A stretch of DNA of 5,849 bases from Campylobacterales bacterium (GTDB taxonomy: Bacteria > Campylobacterota > Campylobacteria > Campylobacterales > JACAEZ01): the NCBI GenBank assembly GCA_013388565.1, contig JACAEZ010000222.1, forward strand, positions 1-5,849, in the 5' to 3' direction. The notes beneath the pieces are model-generated. The model was not told the DNA's origin and did not search any database. It worked only from the letters and a program-made list of their open reading frames with translations. Shown here piece after piece: positions 1-4,671 of this stretch; the stretch's first letter is position 1, and every line of letters begins with the position of its first letter. A program made the translations under genes and the position numbers.

Positions 1-117
1 TCACTAGGCTTAGGCTTAGCAATAGTAAAATATATCCTAAAACTTCATGGAACAGACCTATACATAAAAAGCAAAGTAGGCGAAGGTTCTACATTTTCTT
101 TTGGGATAAATGGTTAA
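1..117 (+). CDS. Sensor histidine kinase, C-terminal end (partial)
   Basis: The first 38 codons of the window are open and end in TAA at 115-117. They encode the end of a HATPase_c (GHKL) ATP-binding domain. Visible are the G2 box and following helix (GLGLAIVKYILKLHG, residues 3-17 of the fragment) and the terminal strand pair (VGEGSTFSF, residues 26-34), which closes nearly all HisKA-type sensor kinases. The family autophosphorylates a histidine and passes the phosphate to a response regulator; that regulator, the sensor domain and the phospho-acceptor histidine all lie left of the window. No hairpin terminator is seen after the stop. The domain call is firm; the specific kinase (an ArsS-like one would be plausible) cannot be told from this piece. 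Confidence 0.9.
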   Translation, partial: SLGLGLAIVKYILKLHGTDLYIKSKVGEGSTFSFGING

Positions 118-128
118 AAAATATAATA

Positions 129-153
129 TATTATAATTGTATAAATTATAATA
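129..153. promoter_or_regulatory. Perfect inverted repeat, candidate operator and promoter of TA module 1
   Basis: Bases 129-138 (TATTATAATT) and 144-153 (AATTATAATA) are a perfect 10-bp inverted repeat around a 5-base spacer (GTATA). TATAAT hexamers at 132-137 and 147-152 fall inside the arms, and a third is at 122-127, so the repeat would overlap any promoter -10 element here. Type II antitoxins commonly repress their own operon by binding such palindromes at the promoter, which fits the antitoxin-like gene just downstream. The repeat is made only of A and T in an AT-rich gap, so chance is a real alternative. No clear -35 element is visible. Confidence 0.4.
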
Positions 154-158
154 AAGGG
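153..158 (+). promoter_or_regulatory. Strong Shine-Dalgarno (AAAGGG) ahead of a mini-ORF, not ahead of the antitoxin ATG
   Basis: AAAGGG lies six bases before ATG 165-167, an ideal distance. That ATG opens only six codons (MLEYGI) before TAA at 183-185. It is in the same frame as the antitoxin-like ORF starting at 192, which has no Shine-Dalgarno of its own. Either the antitoxin originally began at 165 and a nonsense codon cut it, or the mini-ORF is a leader from which ribosomes restart six bases later. Confidence 0.5.
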
Positions 159-191
159 TATGTAATGTTAGAATATGGTATTTAAACAGTT

Positions 192-455
192 ATGACAAAT
201 CCTACTCTCATAACAAAATCTTCAGAAATAATTAAGATAGTTGATAATAAAAATCATGAAGTAAGAGCTTTTATTCTTCCTGTGAGTTATGCCCCATTGA
301 TAGAAAAACTTGAAAAAGAGAGAGCATATAAAGAGTGGGTATTAATGAAAAAAATAGAGTTGAAAAAATCAAAAACTAATATGTCTAAATTTAATGATAT
401 AGAAGATTTAAGTGAAGTCGGTTTTGATAGTATTAATGAATATTTGAAAGATTAA
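192..455 (+). CDS. Antitoxin-like protein of TA module 1
   Basis: This is an 87-residue protein directly upstream of a PemK/MazF-type toxin frame; stop and toxin ATG are one base apart, the usual antitoxin-toxin arrangement. Residues 1-35 look like a small beta-rich N-terminal domain (SEIIKIVDNKNHEVRAFILP, 11-30), of the kind seen in Phd/YefM- or AbrB-like antitoxins. Residues 36-62 are a charged helix (LIEKLEKERAYKEW, then KKIELKK). The tail is acidic (DIEDLSEV, 69-76) and ends in EYLKD, typical of the segment that wraps a toxin. The role, neutralising the partner and repressing the operon, is inferred from position and shape; I cannot assign the family firmly. Start choice is uncertain: ATG 192 lacks a Shine-Dalgarno, whereas a good one serves ATG 165 in the same frame, interrupted by TAA 183-185. 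Confidence 0.6.
   Translation: MTNPTLITKSSEIIKIVDNKNHEVRAFILPVSYAPLIEKLEKERAYKEWVLMKKIELKKSKTNMSKFNDIEDLSEVGFDSINEYLKD
440..455 (+). repeat. 16-bp direct repeat, copy 1 (end of antitoxin 1)
   Basis: ATATTTGAAAGATTAA encodes the last residues of antitoxin 1 (YLKD plus stop) and recurs exactly at 4108-4123, just after the sixA gene. An exact 16-mer in a 5.8-kb AT-rich window is unusual but not beyond chance. Confidence 0.5.
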
Positions 456-456
456 G

Positions 457-820
457 ATGAAAAAAAGGTGATATTTGTCTTGTAGAATTTGGTAAAAGTA
501 GAAATAGTTTTGAGTTTGGTAAAAATAGACCAGTAATACTTTTTCAAACAGATAAGTTAAATTATGCGATAGAAGATGGTATTTATGATTATTGTTTAGT
601 TATACCTCTTTCAACGACTAATGATATTGTAACGAGTGATTTTAGATTAGAGATAAAAGCTAGAGAAAAATTAGAAAATAATAGTTTTGCTGTTTGTAAT
701 AGTATATGTTTTTTGCATAAAAAATATTTTAACGAAAAATTAGCCTCTTTAGATAATTATGAAATTGAATTAATAAACAATATAGTTAAAAATGTATTTG
801 ACATTTCACACATTTCGTAA
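457..820 (+). pseudogene. PemK/MazF-family toxin, frameshifted at a 7-A run
   Basis: ATG 457-459 is followed by seven A's (460-466) and in its own frame stops at TGA 469-471 after four codons. From 461 the adjacent frame is open to TAA 818-820 but has no usual start codon near its beginning. Removing one A joins the ATG to it and gives 120 residues, the usual MazF/PemK size. The joined protein has the family landmarks in order: GDICLVEFG (4-12), RPVIL (24-28), VIPLSTT (48-54), an Arg after a short strand (FRLEI, 62-66), and the last core strand with helix (SFAVCNSICFL, 76-86). Members are ribosome-independent endoribonucleases that cut mRNA at short sites. As written, no full-length toxin is made unless the ribosome or polymerase slips on the A run. 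The alternatives are true decay, phase variation, or a one-base sequencing error. Family call firm; functional state open. Confidence 0.82.
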
Positions 821-835
821 ATAAACAATAACAAT

Positions 836-849
836 CTTTTTGATACAAT
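836..849 (+). promoter_or_regulatory. Extended -10 promoter for the pyrC-like operon
   Basis: CTTTTTGATACAAT contains a T-rich stretch, TGn, and the -10 hexamer TACAAT (844-849). This matches the extended -10 layout described for Campylobacter housekeeping sigma promoters, which need little -35 sequence. Transcription would start near 856, leaving a leader of about 27 bases before ATG 883. A TTGACA at 798-803 is too far upstream to pair with this -10. Confidence 0.6.
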
Positions 850-872
850 TTTTTAAATATTAAAAAAAATAT

Positions 873-876
873 GGAG
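873..876 (+). promoter_or_regulatory. Shine-Dalgarno GGAG that sets the pyrC-like start
   Basis: GGAG sits six bases before ATG 883-885. It overlaps the upstream in-frame ATG at 871, which itself has only A's and T's before it. Start 883 also yields the normal family N-terminus (MLIKNG), so the four extra residues from 871 are unlikely to be translated. Confidence 0.8.
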
Positions 877-882
877 ATTGTC

Positions 883-2115
883 ATGCTTATAAAAAATGGT
901 ACTATTTGTGATAAAGATTGTTTTGAAAAAAAAGATGTATATATAGAAAATGGTAAGATAAAGTTAATTGGTGATAATTTAAATATTGATACAAAAAATG
1001 TTATAGATGGTACAGATTTAATCTTGATGCCTTCATTTATAGATTTGAATGTTAGAGTTAAAAATGATACTTTGAATGTTAATTCTATAAAAAATGTTTG
1101 TAAAGAGGCTTTAAAAGGTGGTGTTTGTTCGATTTCTTTAATGCCTGATTGTGAGCCTAGTATTGATAGTGAGAGTGTTTTGGAGTTTATTCATGCACAA
1201 ACAAAATATTCTCAAATAGTAAATCTGTATCCAAAAATAAATGCTACTGACAAAGATGGTAAATTAAGTAATATTTCTATTTTATTAAAACATCATGCAA
1301 AAGGTATTTTTTTAAACTCAAATAATAGTGGGAATATTATAAGAAGAGTTTTTGAATATGCTTTAATGCGAAAAGAGAGAGTTTTTTGCTCGTTTGAAGA
1401 TAAAAGTATCTCTTCAAATGGTGTCATGAATGACTCTTTGATTGCCTCAAAATTGGGACTTCCGACTATTAGTGATATTGGTGAAATTAGTGAAGTTGCG
1501 AAAATTATAGAGTTTGGAATGTTTATAAAAGCTCCAATTTACTTTAGTCAAATTGCTACAAAAAGGTCGATAGATTTAATTTCAAATGCTAAAAAAGATG
1601 GGCTTGACTGTTTTTGTGAAGTTTCAATCCACCATTTGGCATTGAATGATGAGCTTTGTGATGATTTTAATACAACGGCAAAGATAAAACCACCATTAAA
1701 AGATGAGTTCATGAGAGCTACTTTAATAGAAGCTTTAAAAGATGGCAAAATAGATACAATCACATCTTTGCAATCATCAAAATCAATAACACATAAAGAC
1801 CTTTCATTTGAAGAGGCAGCCTTTGGACTTGATGAGATAGGAGAATTTTTTGCAATTTGCTACACATATTTGGTAGAAAATAGTATTTTAACTCTTCAAA
1901 ATTTAAGTAAACTTTGTTCATATAATCCATCAATTGCACTAAATCTTACAAATAAAGGTGTGATAAAAGAGGGATTTGATGCAGATTTGATATTGGTTGA
2001 TTTAAATAGTTCTAAAAAAATTGAAAATAGTTGGTCAATGTATAATAATCAAACATTAAAATCAAAAATTGTAAAACATATTGTAAATGGTGAAGTGCTT
2101 TATAGTGTTGATTAA
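883..2115 (+). CDS. Dihydroorotase-like protein lacking catalytic residues (probable non-catalytic PyrC)
   Basis: This 410-residue protein has the whole fold of class I dihydroorotase, the amidohydrolase that closes carbamoyl-aspartate to dihydroorotate in pyrimidine synthesis. The N-terminal sandwich begins MLIKNG and the barrel starts at PSFIDL (50-55). Other family blocks are EDKSISSNGVMND (172-184), HH (250-251), KIKPPLKDE (268-275) and the C-terminal FDADLILVDL (365-374). Active-site positions are replaced: the HxH after the first strand reads N56-V-R58, the HxED histidine is S170, the next barrel histidine is Q223, and the catalytic TDHAPH block reads SLQSSK (295-300). I infer it cannot bind the metal or catalyse. 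Inactive dihydroorotase paralogues that scaffold aspartate carbamoyltransferase (PyrB) are known, for example in Pseudomonas; that is the likeliest role here, though pyrB is not in the window. It is the first gene after the 836-849 promoter. Confidence 0.87.
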   Translation: MLIKNGTICDKDCFEKKDVYIENGKIKLIGDNLNIDTKNVIDGTDLILMPSFIDLNVRVKNDTLNVNSIKNVCKEALKGGVCSISLMPDCEPSIDSESVLEFIHAQTKYSQIVNLYPKINATDKDGKLSNISILLKHHAKGIFLNSNNSGNIIRRVFEYALMRKERVFCSFEDKSISSNGVMNDSLIASKLGLPTISDIGEISEVAKIIEFGMFIKAPIYFSQIATKRSIDLISNAKKDGLDCFCEVSIHHLALNDELCDDFNTTAKIKPPLKDEFMRATLIEALKDGKIDTITSLQSSKSITHKDLSFEEAAFGLDEIGEFFAICYTYLVENSILTLQNLSKLCSYNPSIALNLTNKGVIKEGFDADLILVDLNSSKKIENSWSMYNNQTLKSKIVKHIVNGEVLYSVD

Positions 2116-2116
2116 A

Positions 2117-2122
2117 AAGGGG
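2117..2122 (+). promoter_or_regulatory. Shine-Dalgarno AAGGGG for antitoxin 2
   Basis: AAGGGG starts two bases after the pyrC-like stop codon and lies five bases before ATG 2128-2130. Its quality supports the short downstream ORF as a real translated gene and implies co-transcription with the pyrC-like gene. Confidence 0.75.
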
Positions 2123-2127
2123 AAAAT

Positions 2128-2351
2128 ATGCACACTTTGACAATAAAAGTAAATGATGAGGGGTATTCGCACTTAATGTATATTTTACAAAATTTATCAA
2201 GTGTTGAAGTATCTGAAAATATAGCTATTGATGAAAATAAATCAAGAAAAAAGTTTTTAAATAGAATAAAATCTTCAAAAATGATATAAAAAATAATAAG
2301 ATATTAAATTTTGATTTTCAAACATTTTTAAAAGATATTGAAGATGTTTAA
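2128..2351 (+). pseudogene. Antitoxin of TA module 2, frameshifted in an A run
   Basis: From ATG 2128 the frame encodes 53 residues and stops at TAA 2287-2289. It begins MHTLTIKVNDEGY, a short strand then helix, with a basic patch later (KSRKKFLNRIK, 38-48), like small RelB-type antitoxins. Straight after the 5-A run at 2277-2281 the -1 frame carries a fitting continuation ending FLKDIEDV and TAA at 2349-2351. Adding one A would join both parts into 74 residues whose last 8 bases overlap the toxin start (ATG 2344), a classic translationally coupled TA layout. The lost part (about 23 residues, with FDFQTFLKDIEDV) is the C-terminal segment that normally binds and blocks a RelE-type toxin. So as written the antitoxin should fail while the toxin is intact, which makes a sequencing error or slippage worth considering. 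The antitoxin family itself is unassigned. Confidence 0.72.
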
Positions 2352-2616
2352 TATCAAACAAACGGAAAGTTTTAGAAGAAATTCTAAAAAGTTTTTCAAA
2401 AAACATAAAGGTTTAGTTGTTGATTTTGAAAAATTTATATCTAAACTTCAAAATAACCCTTTCGAACCATCTTTGCAAACACATAAGTTAAAAGGTGAAT
2501 TGAAAGAGTTTTGGTCATACAGTTTAAATTATGAGTATAGAGTTGTTTTGATAATCATGATTACAGATAAAGAGGTAACTTTAATTGATATTGGTTCACA
2601 TGATGAAATCTATTGA
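2344..2616 (+). CDS. RelE/YafQ-like mRNA interferase toxin of TA module 2
   Basis: This 90-residue protein has the RelE/ParE superfamily fold pattern. An N-terminal basic helical hairpin (FRRNSKKFFKKHKG, 10-23; DFEKFISKL, 28-36) is followed by the sheet: HKLKGELKEFWSYSLNYEYRVVL (47-69) and TLIDIGSHDEIY (79-90). The HKLKG, W-S-Y, Y-E-Y-R and terminal G-S-H-D-E-x-Y residues match YafQ/RelE-type interferases, which cut mRNA in the ribosomal A site; H47, K50, R66, H86 and Y90 are the candidate functional residues. I chose ATG 2344 because it gives the normal length and overlaps the original antitoxin stop by 8 bases; a TTG at 2338 would add two residues. The gene is intact although its antitoxin is frameshifted. 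AmrS begins 32 bases downstream. Confidence 0.85.
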   Translation: MFNIKQTESFRRNSKKFFKKHKGLVVDFEKFISKLQNNPFEPSLQTHKLKGELKEFWSYSLNYEYRVVLIIMITDKEVTLIDIGSHDEIY

Positions 2617-2648
2617 TAAAATAGATATATCATTAAATAAGGATTTTC

Positions 2649-3638
2649 ATGGACTATTTTAAAATATTAGATGACTCAAAAATTATGTGCAATTTATGTT
2701 CACACTATTGCAAATTAAAATTAGAGCAAGTTGGTATTTGTGGAGTGAATAAAAACGGTTTTGGAAAATTGGAAAATTTGGTTTTTAATCATCCATCTGC
2801 ACTTCATATAGACCCAATCGAAAAAAAACCACTTTACCACTTTTTGCCATCATCAAAAAGCCTATCACTAGGCACTGTAGGGTGCAATTTTAAATGCCCT
2901 TTTTGTCAAAATTGGCAAATATCTCAAACTCATAATATAGATAATTCAGTAAATATAACAAGCAGTGAAATTGTTTCAATGGCTATAAATAATGGTTGCA
3001 AATCAATCTCTTATACATATAATGAACCTACAATTTTTTATCCATATGCAAAAGAGATAGGATTAAAAGCAAAAGAACATGGAGTTAAAAATATTTTCGT
3101 TACCAATGGGTTTCAAAGTCATGATATGATTTTAGATATGAAAAGTTTTGTTGATGGTGCAAATGTTGATTTGAAATCTTTTAATAAAGAGTATTATAAA
3201 AAAGAGCTTAAAGGTGAACTTGATATAGTATTAAATAATATTAAAGAGATGGTAAAAAATGGTATTTGGGTTGAAATAACAACTCTTTTGATAGATGGAA
3301 TAAACTCATCAGCCAAAGAGATTGAACAAATGGCAAGATTTATCAAAGATGAGGTTGGTGATTTTGTACCATGGCATTTGAGTGCTTTTCATCCAGATTA
3401 TAAAATGTTAGATAAAGAGCATACAAAATTTCAAACATTACAAATAGCTTTTGATATAGCTAAAAATGTTGGGTTAAGGTATGTTTATTTAGGAAATGTG
3501 AAAAATGATACTCATACAATTTGTCCAAATTGTCATGAAGTGTTGATAAAACGAGATGGATTTTTCGTCTCTTTAAATAGAGTTCAAAATGGACACTGTT
3601 TTAATTGTAACTATAAATTAGATGGAGTATTTTCATGA
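2649..3638 (+). CDS. amrS: AmmeMemoRadiSam system radical SAM enzyme AmrS
   Basis: This complete 329-residue protein has the normal AmrS length. The radical SAM motif is C79-N-F-K-C83-P-F-C86, binding the 4Fe-4S cluster that cleaves S-adenosylmethionine. An N-terminal cysteine group (C14, C17, C21, C31) precedes it. The conserved SYTYNEPTIF block is at 121-130, VTNGF at 151-155, and PWHLSAFHPDYK at 241-252. Two C-terminal CxxC pairs (C292/C295 and C317/C320) make a zinc-ribbon-like knuckle characteristic of AmrS rather than of pyruvate formate-lyase activase proper. The family often accompanies Memo and AMMECR1 proteins, neither of which is in this window; its substrate is not settled to my knowledge. 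AAGGA (2639-2643) stands five bases before the ATG. The stop overlaps the sixA start by four bases, implying coupled translation. Confidence 0.9.
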   Translation: MDYFKILDDSKIMCNLCSHYCKLKLEQVGICGVNKNGFGKLENLVFNHPSALHIDPIEKKPLYHFLPSSKSLSLGTVGCNFKCPFCQNWQISQTHNIDNSVNITSSEIVSMAINNGCKSISYTYNEPTIFYPYAKEIGLKAKEHGVKNIFVTNGFQSHDMILDMKSFVDGANVDLKSFNKEYYKKELKGELDIVLNNIKEMVKNGIWVEITTLLIDGINSSAKEIEQMARFIKDEVGDFVPWHLSAFHPDYKMLDKEHTKFQTLQIAFDIAKNVGLRYVYLGNVKNDTHTICPNCHEVLIKRDGFFVSLNRVQNGHCFNCNYKLDGVFS

Positions 3639-4108
3639 AATTGTTAATTATTAGACATACTGTTGCACTTGAAAGATTTGAGTGGAGTGAAGATGATTTG
3701 CTTAGACCAATATCAAAAAAAGGTGAAAAAGTAGCAGAGGAATTTTTTTCAAAAATTTCAAAAATTTATGATGATTTAGAGATGATTATCTCTTCAAAAG
3801 CTACAAGAGCTATTCAAACAGCAACAATTTTAAAAACATTTTATCTGAAATCTTCATACAGTGAAGACAAAAGATTAAATCCTGGTGCTAATTTTAATGA
3901 TTTTGTTAGTATCATAAAAGAGAATTATGATAAAGATTGTATCGCAATTGTAGGTCATGAACCAGAACTTAGCGAGTTTGTAAGTATGCTTTGCTCTAGT
4001 GGAAATGTTAGAATGAAACTTAAAAAACCATCTTTAGTTGAAATTACACTCTCTAGTTTTGATGTTGGAGAGATAAAAAATATTATTAATCCTAAAATAT
4101 TGAAATGA
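3635..4108 (+). CDS. sixA: SixA-type phosphohistidine phosphatase
   Basis: This 157-residue protein matches the SixA branch of the histidine phosphatase (RHG) superfamily in length and motifs. The catalytic pocket is built from R7-H8 (LIIRHTVALER), the SixA-type block DDLLRPISKKG (20-30), R58 in SSKATRAIQTA (53-63) and H108-E109 in VGHEPELSE (106-114). RHT replaces the textbook RHG; the arginine and nucleophilic histidine remain, so activity is expected. SixA proteins remove phosphate from histidines in phosphotransfer or PTS-type proteins in the cytoplasm; the target here is unknown. The start ATG lies inside the last codons of amrS (ATGA overlap, 3635-3638), so the two are co-translated. 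No convincing terminator follows. Confidence 0.88.
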   Translation: MKLLIIRHTVALERFEWSEDDLLRPISKKGEKVAEEFFSKISKIYDDLEMIISSKATRAIQTATILKTFYLKSSYSEDKRLNPGANFNDFVSIIKENYDKDCIAIVGHEPELSEFVSMLCSSGNVRMKLKKPSLVEITLSSFDVGEIKNIINPKILK

Positions 4109-4123
4109 TATTTGAAAGATTAA
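4108..4123 (+). repeat. 16-bp direct repeat, copy 2 (just after sixA)
   Basis: This is an exact copy of the 16 bases at 440-455 that end antitoxin 1. It begins on the last base of the sixA stop codon. No toxin-like reading frame follows. It may be chance or a remnant of another TA module at the edge of the IS scar. Confidence 0.5.
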
Positions 4124-4170
4124 TAATTATTGATTAAACTATTTTTGGTTGAGTAAATCCTGAAATTGTA

Positions 4171-4530
4171 TCACAAATTTAATGCATTATTTAACCTGCA
4201 ATCAAAATAAATAGCAAGTTGCGATTATATTAAGAGACCAATTTCTAATTGGCATAGTCCATTTTTTTTGGGCATTTAAAATTACCATATAGAGTAACTT
4301 CAATAAACTTTCATCATTAGGAAAAGTTCCTTTTGTCTTAGTGAGAGTTCGAAATTGTCGATGAACTGACTGACTCAATTATATTAGTAGTGCAAATAAC
4401 TCTTCTAATATCTTCTGGATATTTAAAATAAACAGATCGCTTCTCCCACTTATTTCTCCAATATTGAAAAACTATAGGATACTTTTACACTATTTAATTC
4501 CTCTTTTTTTAACACTAAACCTCGCATTTC
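4171..4530 (-). pseudogene. IS256-family transposase, C-terminal relic with three frameshifts
   Basis: On the minus strand a degenerate reading frame runs from about 4530 down to TGA at 4171-4173. The pieces, in order, are YPIVFQYWRNKWEK, then YFKYPEDIRRVICTTNIIES, then FRTLTKTKGTFPNDESLLKL, then KKWTMPIRNWSL, then QLAIYF and a tail ending NNALNL. These are the characteristic C-terminal blocks of IS256/Mutator-type transposases, including the TTNxIES motif. Three frame breaks are visible: a missing base in the run 4483-4486, a 4-bp tandem duplication (ACTG twice, 4365-4372) right after IES, and an extra T at 4225-4226. Only about 115 of roughly 400 codons remain, and the upstream edge is blurred beyond 4500. 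The DDE N-terminal half is missing, so the element cannot move. I could not identify terminal inverted repeats or a target duplication. Confidence 0.88.
4365..4372. repeat. 4-bp tandem duplication inside the transposase relic
   Basis: ACTG occurs twice in tandem, followed by a partial third ACT. Removing one unit restores the frame from TTNIIES into V-H-R-Q-F-R-T-L-T, the expected IS256 sequence. It is probably a replication-slippage duplication. Confidence 0.75.
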
Positions 4531-4671
4531 TAAATAAAATTAGAGTTTAGCACAATTAATTTAGTAGTTTAAGGTTTAAAATTTAACACATAACTTCTTC
4601 TAATTTACCCACTGCCAATTTTAGCAGTTTGTCTGACACTCAATGCTTATTTTATTTTGAATTGGATTTCA
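4531..4671. other. Gene-free spacer between IS relic and M16 gene
   Basis: No supportable gene is present. On the minus strand this stretch is the 3' flank of the M16 gene. It contains a small hairpin at 4611-4628 (ACTGC and GCAGT arms) without a following T run, so it is a poor terminator. A 17-codon minus-strand frame from GTG 4639 (SDKLLKLAVGKLEEVM) resembles nothing I recognise. Part of this spacer may be degraded IS sequence. Confidence 0.5.

Noticed and set aside
460..471. Classic -1 slippery heptamer (A AAA AAG) in the MazF-type gene
   Set aside because: A -1 shift there does not enter the toxin frame; only +1 (or -2) does.
798..826. TTGACA at 798-803 as a -35 element
   Set aside because: Nothing resembling a -10 hexamer lies 16-18 bases downstream; the extended -10 at 836-849 is better.
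871..882. ATG 871 as the start of the pyrC-like gene
   Set aside because: The Shine-Dalgarno GGAG lies after it and fits ATG 883, and the family N-terminus begins at MLIKNG.
1548..1763. Minus-strand ORF of 71 codons
   Set aside because: It lies wholly inside the pyrC-like gene, has no family resemblance and no ribosome binding site; it is an antisense shadow.
2012..2200. Minus-strand ORF of 62 codons
   Set aside because: It runs antisense across the pyrC-like 3' end and the antitoxin 2 start, both of which have better support.
2614..2622. TGA-TAAAAT as a promoter for amrS
   Set aside because: It overlaps the toxin stop codon, lacks the upstream T-rich stretch, and such matches are common in AT-rich DNA.
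4611..4628. Hairpin as a terminator for the M16 gene
   Set aside because: The stem is only five pairs and no T run follows on the minus strand.
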